From: Hyphomicrobiales bacterium
Lineage (GTDB): Bacteria > Pseudomonadota > Alphaproteobacteria > Rhizobiales > Rhizobiaceae
Direction: 5' to 3'
Assembly (NCBI GenBank): GCA_900466605.1
Contig: UBMU01000008.1
Location: 401,945-465,944 of the forward strand
DNA: 64,000 nt
The position numbers and the translations under genes were made by a program. Position 1 is the first letter of the stretch. Every line of letters starts with the position of its first letter. This document shows, piece by piece, positions 56,012-63,986 of this stretch. The notes beneath the pieces are model-generated. The model had not been told where the DNA came from and searched no databases. It saw nothing but the letters and a program-made list of their open reading frames with translations.

Positions 56012-56677
56012 TCAGTAGCGGAACATGCGCCAGGCAAGCGCCCGAGCGGCAAGGGTCAGAACCTTGGCGATGACGTAGTAGATCACGGCAGCCAGGGCGA
56101 AGAATTCAAAAGTACGGAAGGAGCGTGCATTCAGCTCCTGCGTCACACCGGCAAGATCAGTGTTCATGCCAACGGTCACGCCGAGTGACGTCATCAAGAC
56201 TGCCCAGACCATCTGGTTGGTCGCCGGCAGAAACGCCACGCGCAGCATCTGCGGCATGACGATCAGGCGAAAGGCCTGCATTGACGTCATGCCAAGCGAG
56301 CGTCCTGCCCGCGTCTGCGTGTCCGGGATTGCTTTCAGCGCGCCGCGGAAATTTTCAGCGAGATAGCCAGCGTTGTTAAAGGCGATGCCAACCAGGAGCG
56401 CGGTAAACGGGGTGAGATGAATCCCGAAGTTGCCGAGACCGAAATGCGCCATGTAGATCTGGAAGAGCGCCGGCGTGTTTCGCGCGATCTCGACCCAGGC
56501 GGTGGCGAAGCCGCCAAGGATGCGGTTGCCGGATAGCCGGAACAGGGTCAGCGCGATCGCGAAAGCCAGTCCAATGACCATGGACAGGAGCGCAATCTGC
56601 AGCGTGACCAGCGCACCGTCGAGCATTTGCGGCAATGCTTTGAGCGCTTGGTTCCAGTGGAAGGTGTAGTTGAACAT
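56012..56677 (-). CDS. Polar amino-acid ABC transporter permease
   Basis: 221 aa, HisMQ-type permease; EAA loop IPDTQTRAGRSLGMTSMQAF near residue 125; WVEIARNTPALFQIYMAHFG in the third helix region is typical of the family. A hairpin lies between the binding-protein gene and this one. Confidence 0.92.
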   Translation of the reverse strand: MFNYTFHWNQALKALPQMLDGALVTLQIALLSMVIGLAFAIALTLFRLSGNRILGGFATAWVEIARNTPALFQIYMAHFGLGNFGIHLTPFTALLVGIAFNNAGYLAENFRGALKAIPDTQTRAGRSLGMTSMQAFRLIVMPQMLRVAFLPATNQMVWAVLMTSLGVTVGMNTDLAGVTQELNARSFRTFEFFALAAVIYYVIAKVLTLAARALAWRMFRY

Positions 56678-56703
56678 TGCCGTCTCACCTTTTCATAAAG
56701 TTA

Positions 56704-56728
56704 CGGCGCGAGGGATAACCTCGCGCCG
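56704..56728 (-). repeat. Hairpin between the binding-protein and permease genes
   Basis: CGGCGCGAGG, 5-nt loop, CCTCGCGCCG: a 10-bp perfect stem in the 68-nt gap, without a T-run. It has the same place in this operon as the oppA-oppB hairpin has in its own and probably stabilises the receptor mRNA. Confidence 0.75.
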
Positions 56729-56745
56729 CGGGAGAAACGGTCAGA

Positions 56746-57555
56746 TCAGCGGTATACACCATTGACCGCGAGAGACGGTACCTCGCCGCCGACCCACTTC
56801 TTGTAGAGTTCGTCGTAGCGGCCGGTGCGAACCTGCTGGTTGATGAACAGATTCAGATAGTTGATGAGGCCGTATTCTTCACGGTTGGTGAAGAGCGCGA
56901 CGTAGTCGATATCGAACGGCGCCTTGCCGACCACTGCAATGCCCGGGAACTTGCCGGTCTTGACGTTGGCTTGAGCGACAGTCGAGGTCGAAACGGTGGC
57001 GTCGAGCTGGCCCTGGCTCAGTGCCAGGAACACGTCGGCCTGCGTCTGGTAAGGACGGAACTCGCCGACGCCCCAGGCCTTGACCTGCTGCTCGAGCGCA
57101 ATCGCTTCGTAGGTGCCGGCTGTTGCACCAACGACCTTGCCCTTCATGTCTTCGAAGGACTTTACACCCGACTTTTCATTGGCGGTTACGGCCATCTCGA
57201 AAGCAAAGTACGGAACCGTCATGCCGACAGTCTTGGCGCGCTCCAGCGTATCGGACGTGGAGGCGACGCCGACATCGACGCGGCCGGACATCAGCGCGGG
57301 GATACGCTCAGGGAACGGGGTCTCAACGATTTCAGCGGTTACGCCGAGCGCCTTGGCCAGATCGTTGCAGTAGTCCACGTCGAAGCCGATCGGATTGTTG
57401 TTCTCGTCGCGCGAACCCATCGGGGGGAAGTCCAGCACAACAGCGCAGCGCAGCGTGCCCGAACCGATGATGTCGTCCAGCTTGTCGGCCTTGGCCGGGC
57501 TGGTCAAGAGGGTGGCGGCGGCCAGAAGGCCGAAGGCGAGGACCGAGGATTTCAT
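56746..57555 (-). CDS. Polar amino-acid ABC transporter substrate-binding protein
   Basis: 269 aa. Signal peptide (1-23), then a type 3 solute-binding protein: DIIGSGTLRCAVVLDFPPMG, IGFDVDYCNDLAKALGVTAE, GRVDVGVASTSDTLERAKTV, ATAGTYEAIALEQQVKAWGV. First gene of the operon that runs through the transporter, dehydrogenase, AcnX and racemase-family genes, so its ligand is probably a hydroxyproline. Two repeated DNA motifs lie within 130 nt upstream. Confidence 0.92.
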   Translation of the reverse strand: MKSSVLAFGLLAAATLLTSPAKADKLDDIIGSGTLRCAVVLDFPPMGSRDENNNPIGFDVDYCNDLAKALGVTAEIVETPFPERIPALMSGRVDVGVASTSDTLERAKTVGMTVPYFAFEMAVTANEKSGVKSFEDMKGKVVGATAGTYEAIALEQQVKAWGVGEFRPYQTQADVFLALSQGQLDATVSTSTVAQANVKTGKFPGIAVVGKAPFDIDYVALFTNREEYGLINYLNLFINQQVRTGRYDELYKKWVGGEVPSLAVNGVYR

Positions 57556-57633
57556 CTTTTTTCTCTCCCAGAGTGGATTTGCCGAAGACGGCGAGGCGCA
57601 CTATTCCCCGTTGTCGCGCGCAAATCAATGTAA

Positions 57634-57653
57634 AAATACATCAAGTATGCAAA
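57634..57653. promoter_or_regulatory. Candidate GntR operator upstream of the transporter operon
   Basis: AAATACATCAAGTATGCAAA, containing the inverted repeat ATAC-N5-GTAT. It lies about 80 nt before the binding-protein start and matches, over 20 positions with three differences, the reverse complement of the site at 59330-59349. The GTAT/ATAC half-sites fit FadR-type GntR operators; the cluster's own GntR regulator is the natural candidate. Confidence 0.55.
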
Positions 57654-57676
57654 AAGTATAAGACGACCGTCATTCA

Positions 57677-57684
57677 TGTCGACA
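57677..57684. promoter_or_regulatory. TGTCGACA motif, copy 1
   Basis: Palindrome TGTCGACA followed by an A-tract, upstream of the transporter operon. The same core and A-rich flank recur before the DapA-family gene and before the GntR gene. This copy abuts the terminator of the dehydrogenase gene, so its role is less clear. Confidence 0.35.
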
Positions 57685-57714
57685 AAAAGGGCGGCCAAGT
57701 AGTGACCGCCCTTT
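57684..57714 (-). terminator. Intrinsic terminator after the aldehyde dehydrogenase gene
   Basis: Minus strand AAAGGGCGG (57714-57706) pairs with CCGCCCTTT across a loop, and T bases continue to 57684. It lies about 23 nt after the stop of the semialdehyde dehydrogenase gene, so that gene and the transporter operon are separate units. Confidence 0.85.
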
Positions 57715-57736
57715 GCTTTTCTACCTACCGCTGAGA

Positions 57737-59254
57737 TCAGCCGAGGAAATCTTCCGGCAGGAGATCTTCCGGCATGTTCTGGTAAGAGACCGGGCGCAGG
57801 AAGCGCCGGATCGACATCGTGCCGACGCTGGTGGCCCCGAAGTTGGTCGATGCCGGATAGGGTCCGCCGTGAACCATGGAATCGACCACTTCAACGCCGG
57901 TCGGGAACCCATTCACCAGCACGCGTCCAGCCTTGCGCTCCAATACCGGGCGCAGACGGCGTGCGTCGGCAATGTCGCCAGCATCCATGTGGATGGTCGC
58001 CGTCAACTGACCCTCGAAGCCACGAGCAAGCTGCTCCATATCGTCGATCGTCTTCACGCGCACCACAAGGCCGAGCGGTCCGAAGACCTCTTCGCCAAGG
58101 GCGTGATCGGCAAGGAACTGTGCGCCCGTTGTTTCGAATAGGTTAGGAGCGGCCGAACGGCCCGAAGACTCGCTGGTGAACAGCGAGTTGACCGTATTAC
58201 GGGTTGCAAAACGCGCTTGACCATCCTGGTAAGCCTTCGCGATCCCGTCGGTCAGCATGGTTTGCGGCGCTACTTTGCCCAGTGCTTCGGCCGTCGCGGC
58301 AACAAAGCGATCAGCATCGGCGCCCTCTGCCACCACGGCAATGCCGGGATTGGTGCAGAACTGGCCGGCACCCATGGTCAGCGACCCTGCCCAACCCTGG
58401 CCGAGCGCTTCGGCGCGAGCCTTCAACGCTTCCGGCAACAGGAACATCGGATTGACAGAACCGAGTTCGCCGAAGAACGGGATCGGTTCTGGCCGTGCTG
58501 CGCAGAGGTTGAAGAGTGCGCGACCACCGGCAAGCGAACCGGTGAAGCCGACAGCCTTGATCCGCGGATGCTGCACGAGCGCATGACCGACATCACGGTT
58601 GCCGCCCTGGATCAGGGAGAAGACGCCCGGATGTACGCCTGTCTTGCGAATGGCCGCTTCGATAGCCTGCGCAACAATTTCGCCGGTGCCCGGATGCGCC
58701 GAGTGGCCCTTGACCACGACGGGGCAACCCGCGGCCAGTGCCGCTGCCGTGTCGCCGCCGGCAGTCGAGAAGGCCAATGGGAAGTTGGAAGCGCCGAAAA
58801 CGGCTACAGGGCCGACCGGACGCTGAATGAGCCGGATTTCCGGCCGCGCCGCGGGCTGACGGTCGGGCAGTGCCCCGTCCAGTCGGCGGTCGAGATATTC
58901 GCCCTTTTCAATATGGTCAGCAAAGAGACGCAGCTGGCCGGTCGTCCGACCGCGTTCGCCCTGCAGACGAGCCTGAGGCAGACCCGTTTCCTGGCTACCG
59001 ATCTCTGTGATCGCTTCGGCGCGAGCCTCGATCTCATCGGCGATGGCACGCAGGAATGCTGCCCGTTCCGCACGGGTGGAGTAGCCGTAGCTCCAGAAAG
59101 CATCTTCGGCTGCCTCGCAAGCGCGGTTTACCAGATCAACCGTGCCGGCGGCGAATTGATGTACTGGACCATGGGCCGGCGCGGATGCAAACGTACCCGC
59201 TCCGTCGAGCCATTCGCCCGCGATGAGGTGTTTTCCATTGGGAGTGAAGACCAT
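57737..59254 (-). CDS. Alpha-ketoglutarate semialdehyde dehydrogenase (NADP+-type aldehyde dehydrogenase)
   Basis: 505 aa. Aldehyde dehydrogenase: FGASNFPLAFSTAGGDTAAA and VVVKGHSAHPGTGE for the cofactor, GFTGSLAGGRALF, the catalytic Glu in FFGELGSVNP and catalytic Cys in GAGQFCTNPG. The subgroup oxidises 2,5-dioxopentanoate to alpha-ketoglutarate, the last step of 4-hydroxyproline and of pentose-acid pathways. Divergent from the pyrroline-carboxylate reductase gene with a shared operator candidate between. A terminator follows. Confidence 0.9.
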   Translation of the reverse strand: MVFTPNGKHLIAGEWLDGAGTFASAPAHGPVHQFAAGTVDLVNRACEAAEDAFWSYGYSTRAERAAFLRAIADEIEARAEAITEIGSQETGLPQARLQGERGRTTGQLRLFADHIEKGEYLDRRLDGALPDRQPAARPEIRLIQRPVGPVAVFGASNFPLAFSTAGGDTAAALAAGCPVVVKGHSAHPGTGEIVAQAIEAAIRKTGVHPGVFSLIQGGNRDVGHALVQHPRIKAVGFTGSLAGGRALFNLCAARPEPIPFFGELGSVNPMFLLPEALKARAEALGQGWAGSLTMGAGQFCTNPGIAVVAEGADADRFVAATAEALGKVAPQTMLTDGIAKAYQDGQARFATRNTVNSLFTSESSGRSAAPNLFETTGAQFLADHALGEEVFGPLGLVVRVKTIDDMEQLARGFEGQLTATIHMDAGDIADARRLRPVLERKAGRVLVNGFPTGVEVVDSMVHGGPYPASTNFGATSVGTMSIRRFLRPVSYQNMPEDLLPEDFLG

Positions 59255-59329
59255 CTGCGATTCCTTTCTTGAGAGCCCGGGCTGCTTTACGCGAAAATCC
59301 AGCCAAAGGCGAATTGCGCATGTCGGATC

Positions 59330-59349
59330 TTTGTATACTCTATGTATTT
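59330..59349. promoter_or_regulatory. Candidate GntR operator between the two divergent catabolic genes
   Basis: Reads, on the minus strand, AAATACATAGAGTATACAAA; core ATAC-N5-GTAT at 59335-59347. It is almost identical to the site at 57634-57653 and lies in the 150-nt region between the divergent semialdehyde dehydrogenase and pyrroline-carboxylate reductase genes, where one site could control both. Confidence 0.58.
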
Positions 59350-59404
59350 ATAACATCAACACTCGATCGCCGTCGGCGGCCGGGCCATTCATGAGAGACA
59401 CGAG

Positions 59405-60442
59405 ATGAGCGACAACACCACCCTGACCGTACCTGCCCTGCAAGAGCGGGTCGATGCGATTTTCCGCAAGGCTGGCCTCAACCAGGTGCAGGCCGGCGCA
59501 CTCGCTCGCGTAATCGTCGCCGGAGAGCGAGATGCCTGCAAATCTCACGGCATCTACCGGATCGAGGGCGCGCTGCGGACCGTCAAGGCTGGCAAAGTGA
59601 ACCCGGACGCGGTGCCGGAATTGTTGCTGCAGGAGGGGTCGGCCATCGTCAAGGTCAACGCCAAGGGCGGCTTTGCCAATCCGGCCTTCGAGCTCGGCCT
59701 GCCGGCCCTTGCAGAGCGCGCCCGCGCCTGCGGCCTGGCGGCACTCGTCATCAATGATTGCACGCATTTCTCCGCCCTCTGGCCGGAAGCGGAAGCGCTG
59801 ACCGAACAGGGGCTTGCCGGCCTCGTCATGTGCCCGAGCTATGCAACCGTTGCGCCGACCGGCGGCAACAAGCCGCTGCTTGGCACCAATCCCTTCGCCT
59901 TTGCCTGGCCGCGTGTCGGCCAGCCACCCTACGTCTTCGATTTCGCCACTTCGGTTGCGGCGCGTGGAGAAATCGAACTGCACCGTCGGGCCGGAAAGTC
60001 GCTGCCCGAGGGCTGGGCGATCGATGCCGACGGCAACCCGACGACAGATCCGGAAGCTGCGCTTGCCGGCGCCATGCTGCCGTTCGGCGGACATAAGGGT
60101 TCCGCGATCGGTACGATGATTGAGCTGCTCGCCGGCATCATGATCGGCGACCTGACGAGCCCCGAGGTGCTTGATTATCTCGGTACGACGACGCTTGCTC
60201 CCTTCCACGGCGAATTGATCATCGCCTTCTCGCCGGAAGCCTTCGCCGCCGGCCGGCCGGGCAACCCTTTTGCGCGTGCAGAGATGCTGTTCGAGGCGAT
60301 CGTCGGCCAGGGTGCCCGTCTTCCCTCGCAGCGCCGCTATGTGGCCCGCGCGAAATCGCAGGCCGACGGCATCACGCTGACAGATGCCGAAATCAAGCAG
60401 CTCGAGCGGTTGTTGGCGCTCGGTCTGGAGGCGGTGGCCTGA
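59405..60442 (+). CDS. Delta-1-pyrroline-2-carboxylate reductase (Ldh_2/malate-lactate dehydrogenase family)
   Basis: 345 aa. Family 2 NAD(P)-dependent oxidoreductase: VAGERDACKSHGIYRIEGAL near residue 40 with the catalytic His, INDCTHFSALWPEAEALTEQ, LLGTNPFAFAWPR, FDFATSVAARGEIE and LPFGGHKGSAIGTMIELLAG. Members in hydroxyproline clusters reduce delta-1-pyrroline-2-carboxylate to L-proline, which is the product of AcnX acting on cis-3-hydroxyproline. Single plus-strand gene in the cluster; ends at a bidirectional terminator. Confidence 0.88.
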   Translation: MSDNTTLTVPALQERVDAIFRKAGLNQVQAGALARVIVAGERDACKSHGIYRIEGALRTVKAGKVNPDAVPELLLQEGSAIVKVNAKGGFANPAFELGLPALAERARACGLAALVINDCTHFSALWPEAEALTEQGLAGLVMCPSYATVAPTGGNKPLLGTNPFAFAWPRVGQPPYVFDFATSVAARGEIELHRRAGKSLPEGWAIDADGNPTTDPEAALAGAMLPFGGHKGSAIGTMIELLAGIMIGDLTSPEVLDYLGTTTLAPFHGELIIAFSPEAFAAGRPGNPFARAEMLFEAIVGQGARLPSQRRYVARAKSQADGITLTDAEIKQLERLLALGLEAVA

Positions 60443-60470
60443 GCCACCACCTGAGACACCGGAAACGCAA

Positions 60471-60495
60471 AAAGGCCCTCCATTGGAGGGCCTTT
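60471..60495. terminator. Bidirectional intrinsic terminator
   Basis: AAAGGCCCTCC, loop ATT, GGAGGGCCTTT: an 11-bp stem with flanking A and T bases. It separates the convergent reductase gene (plus) and DapA-family gene (minus). Confidence 0.88.
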
Positions 60496-60516
60496 CGATT
60501 TGAGAGCCTTTGAAGA

Positions 60517-61479
60517 TCAGGCCTTGTACTTCTCCACCGCGCCGGGGAGCTTGCTCCACTCGCCGTACCAGTTGTTAAAGAGCTTGAACTGAGATTCAAC
60601 GTAGCCGCGCTGGCTGTCCGTCAGGACGTCGCTTTCGTTGAAGTGGAGCGTGTATTCCTTGTCGCCCTTCAGCACCATCATGTGCTTGAAGAACAGCACG
60701 AGGTCCGGGCCTTCATCGAACGAGGAGAGAACGGCAAGCGCCTGCTCGAGTTCCAGTGCCCGCCGGCGGGCATCCGCGTCGCCCTCTGCTGCAGCCTGCG
60801 CGAGGTTGCAGAGGTGCAGCACTTCCTTTGGCAGCACGTTGCCGATGCCGGTGATGGCGCCGGTCGCGCCGCAGTTTACAAAGCCGTGGAAGACAGCCGT
60901 ATCGACGCCGATCATCAGCGAGACGCCATCGTCACGGCTGGTGATGCTTTCAGCCGCATAGCGCATGTCGGCTGCGCCGCCGAATTCCTTGAAGCCGACA
61001 AGGTTCTTATGCTCGGCGCGCAACGCGAAGAAGAGGTCCGCACGAGTGGCGAAGCCATAGTACGGGCTGTTGTAAATAACCGCGGGAAGATCCGGAGCAG
61101 CCGAAAGGATCGCCTTGAAGTGCGCCTTCTGGGCGGCGATCACCGAGCCGCGCGACAGGACGCGCGGGATGACCATCAGGCCCTGTGCGCCGACCTTCTG
61201 GGCGTGAGCGGCATGCGCGACCGCAGACGCGCTGTTGACGGCACCGGTGCCGACGATGACCGGGATGCCAGCCTTCACCAGACGCTCGACGCCTTCCATG
61301 CGCTGCGCATCGGTCAGAAGCGGCCAGTCACCCATCGAGCCGCAGTAAACGACGGCCGACATGCCCTGAGCAATCAGCTCCTGCCCCTTGCGAACGAGGG
61401 CGTCGAAATCGGGGGTAAGATCCGGCTTGCAGGGGGTCATCAGGGCGGGAATCACGCCAGAGAAAATCTTGGCCTTCAT
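60517..61479 (-). CDS. DapA-family enzyme, probable delta-1-pyrroline-4-hydroxy-2-carboxylate deaminase
   Basis: 320 aa. Class I aldolase-fold protein of the dihydrodipicolinate synthase family: IPALMTPCKPDLTPDFDALV, GSMGDWPLLTDAQRMEG, catalytic Tyr in VIYNSPYYGF and the Schiff-base Lys in LVGFKEFGG. In hydroxyproline clusters this family converts delta-1-pyrroline-4-hydroxy-2-carboxylate to alpha-ketoglutarate semialdehyde, the substrate of the dehydrogenase at 57737-59254. Start at 61479 has AAGGAG 8 nt upstream. Confidence 0.9.
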   Translation of the reverse strand: MKAKIFSGVIPALMTPCKPDLTPDFDALVRKGQELIAQGMSAVVYCGSMGDWPLLTDAQRMEGVERLVKAGIPVIVGTGAVNSASAVAHAAHAQKVGAQGLMVIPRVLSRGSVIAAQKAHFKAILSAAPDLPAVIYNSPYYGFATRADLFFALRAEHKNLVGFKEFGGAADMRYAAESITSRDDGVSLMIGVDTAVFHGFVNCGATGAITGIGNVLPKEVLHLCNLAQAAAEGDADARRRALELEQALAVLSSFDEGPDLVLFFKHMMVLKGDKEYTLHFNESDVLTDSQRGYVESQFKLFNNWYGEWSKLPGAVEKYKA

Positions 61480-61570
61480 ATCAATCTCCTTTCGGCCGTT
61501 CGATCGGTCGGCCGCCACAAATGTGCCGGGCCTCGCTCTTTCATAGGCTATATATCAACTTGTATTTTAT

Positions 61571-61580
61571 TTGTCGACAA
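61571..61580. promoter_or_regulatory. TTGTCGACAA palindrome, copy 2
   Basis: Perfect 10-bp palindrome with an A-rich flank, in the 127-nt region upstream of the DapA-family gene. A degenerate relative of the ATAC-N5-GTAT site (ATATCAACTTGTAT, 61552-61565) lies beside it. Confidence 0.4.
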
Positions 61581-61606
61581 GAAAAACACAGATCTTGCTG
61601 GCATTC

Positions 61607-62311
61607 TCATAGGGCGATGTCGATCCCGACATCACGGCTGAAAAGTTTCTGTACCTGAGCAACGATCTGCTCGGCGTGGGCCTTGCCCAGACGATCGGCC
61701 GCCTCGATGTCGCGGGCCTCGATCGCCGCGAGGATTTCCGCGTGCTCATCGACAAAGCGCTGCGGGAAATGCTCGTCATAGGACCGGTAGTAAAGTCGGA
61801 GGATGCGCCTGCCTTCATCGAGCAATCGACGGAACAGGCTCGTGAAGTAAGGATTGCGGCCTGCGTCGGCGATCGCTGCGTGGAAAGCTGCATTCGTGGA
61901 GATCATCCTCAAGGCATCTCGCGTCTGCACGGCCGCCGCATAGTCCTCGTGGAAGCCGCGAATGATTGCCAAGTCTTCCGGACGGTAGTTTCGTGCAGCA
62001 AGTCGCGTTGTCACGCGGTACATCAGGACCAGGGCGTCGAAGAAAGTATTGAGATTCAAGAAGTCGATATTCGATACCATGGTCGAGCGGTTCGGGAGCG
62101 TCTCGATCAGCCCCTCGCCCGCCAGCCGAACCAATGCCTCGCGGATCGGAGTGCGCGACATCTTGAACCGCTCGGCGAGCTGCACCTCGTCGATGGGGCT
62201 GCCGGGCGGCAAAACAAGATCGAGAATCTCATCGCGCAAGAGGTCGTAGACCATCTTGACGCCGGAGCCACGCTTGCGTTCGGGAATGGAGTTAGTATCG
62301 ATATCAGTCAT
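61607..62311 (-). CDS. GntR family transcriptional regulator (FadR/FCD subfamily)
   Basis: 234 aa. N-terminal winged helix (VYDLLRDEILDLVLPPGSPI ... RFKMSRTPIREALVRLAGEG, residues ~15-85) and an all-helical FCD ligand-binding domain (~95-225) with the metal-binding residues around NAAFHAAIADAGRN and VDEHAEILAAIEARD. Likely regulator of the surrounding hydroxyproline genes. Start at 62311 (MTDIDTNSIP); a palindrome 13 nt upstream suggests autoregulation. It is separated from the DapA-family gene by 127 nt. Confidence 0.92.
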   Translation of the reverse strand: MTDIDTNSIPERKRGSGVKMVYDLLRDEILDLVLPPGSPIDEVQLAERFKMSRTPIREALVRLAGEGLIETLPNRSTMVSNIDFLNLNTFFDALVLMYRVTTRLAARNYRPEDLAIIRGFHEDYAAAVQTRDALRMISTNAAFHAAIADAGRNPYFTSLFRRLLDEGRRILRLYYRSYDEHFPQRFVDEHAEILAAIEARDIEAADRLGKAHAEQIVAQVQKLFSRDVGIDIAL

Positions 62312-62323
62312 CTTGGAATCCTG

Positions 62324-62333
62324 TTGTCGACAA
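62324..62333. promoter_or_regulatory. TTGTCGACAA palindrome, copy 3
   Basis: Second perfect copy of the 10-bp palindrome, again with an A-rich flank, 13 nt upstream of the GntR start codon and so within reach of its promoter and ribosome site. Confidence 0.4.
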
Positions 62334-62555
62334 AAGAAATACTTTTTCTCAAGCATTGGTCAATAGGCCCGGCAACCTCGACGGGTGAAATGGCTGGGAC
62401 GTTGCGTGCGGCAGACAAATGGAACGGAATGATCGCTAACGTGATAGACTGGCGGTTAGGCTGGATAGTCTGAATTAAGTGCTCATTTATCGCTCTAGTT
62501 TAGCATCACAGGCGCCCGTTCAGGCGAGGAAGTGTGTCGCGGAGCACGAGACAGG

Positions 62556-63986
62556 ATGCGGATCAGCACCATTACAAATTGGGCATATGCCGTAACAGTT
62601 GTCCTCACTCTTCTTTCGGGTGCGGCTTTTATTCTGTCTGCCCATAGCGCCTTTCGCGAACGAACAGCGGTGGAAACCAGATTGCGACTCGACGAGCTCG
62701 TTGATCAACTTGCCCAAGCAGCCGAGCAGACCAGCGAAAACGCCCGCCTTTTTGTGATGCGGGGCGAGGAACGCCATCTCCAGGCGTTTCGGGGAGCAGA
62801 GGGAGAGGAACGTGCTCGCGAAGAGGCAATCAAGGGCCTGAAGTCGACCGAACTGTCACCGCAGGAGCTTGCTGCATTGCGCCGGCTGGAAAGTGATGCG
62901 GAGGCATTGGATCAGATTGAGGAGCGAGCTGTTGCCGACTTCGGAAACGGCGATCGCGATAGCGCTCGGCAGACCCTTTTCGGACCGGAGCACGAACGAT
63001 TGCAGACCGATTTGCTAGCCAGCCTTCGGCAGTTCATCGATCTCGTCGCGACCCGCGCCGACGATGAGCTCGCTAGTGCGCAGGCACGAACCGATCTCTG
63101 GGATAACATAGCCAAGTCCATGTTGGGATTGACCGCCGCCGTCTTCATCGGCGTTCTGTATTTTGTGCTGAAGCGCCGGGTGGCAACACCGCTGCTTAGA
63201 ATGGCGGGGATCGTCAACCGACTGGCGAAGCAGGACTACGACGTTGAGGTGCTGCACGACAATCGCCGTGACGAAATCGGCGAAATGAACGAGGCGATCC
63301 AGATCTTCCGCGACAACGGCCTCGAGCGAGAGCGTTTGGATGCCGAGCGGCGACGTGACCAGAAGACAAAAGATCACATCCTTCAGATGATGCATCGGCT
63401 TCAGGCCTGCCAGCAGCACGATGAACTTGCCGAGGTGGTCTCCCTTTTTGCGCCGCAGATCTTTCCGCATCTCGCAGGCCACCTGTACCTTATGAACAGC
63501 AGCAGGTCAGCGCTGGCGTCAGCCAGCTGCTGGCATCAGCCGCGCCGGTCGCATGACGTGCTGGCGCCGGCGGAATGCTGGGGATTGAGGCGTAGCAGGC
63601 CGCATGTCAGTGACCATAAGGGCGGCGACGTGCCTTGTCAGCATCTGGACGCCGGCGACGATGCCTGCATCTGCATCCCGCTATCGGCGCACGGCGATAC
63701 CGTCGGTCTGCTCTATTTCGAAGGGACAGATGGCGGCAAAGCGATGGAGAGCGCCAGGCTGTACATCGAAATCATCGCCGAGAATATCGCGCTCGCGATC
63801 GCCAATCTGCAGCTCAGGGATCGGCTGACGCATCTTGCCTTCAGGGATCCTCTGACAGGTCTTCTGAACCGGCGCTCGCTAGATGACGAAATGAACCGGC
63901 TGCGTCGAGAGCCCGCCGATCGCCCGACGGCGTGCCTGATGGTCGACATCGATCACTTCAAGCACTTCAATGACGAGTTTGGGTAA
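62556..63986 (+). pseudogene. Membrane-bound GGDEF-type protein, broken inside the GGDEF domain
   Basis: 476 aa before a stop. Domains: transmembrane segment (~8-28), helical periplasmic region, second membrane segment (~195-215), HAMP (VATPLLRMAGIVNRLAKQDY ... DEIGEMNEAI), a GAF-like domain (~300-415) and the first part of a GGDEF domain (LAFRDPLTGLLNRRSLDDEM to MVDIDHFKHFNDEFG). The frame then stops where HxxGD and the GG(D/E)EF signature should follow, and no other frame continues it. So it cannot be an active diguanylate cyclase as it stands. ATG 62556 is used; an upstream GTG (62532) is possible. Confidence 0.8.
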
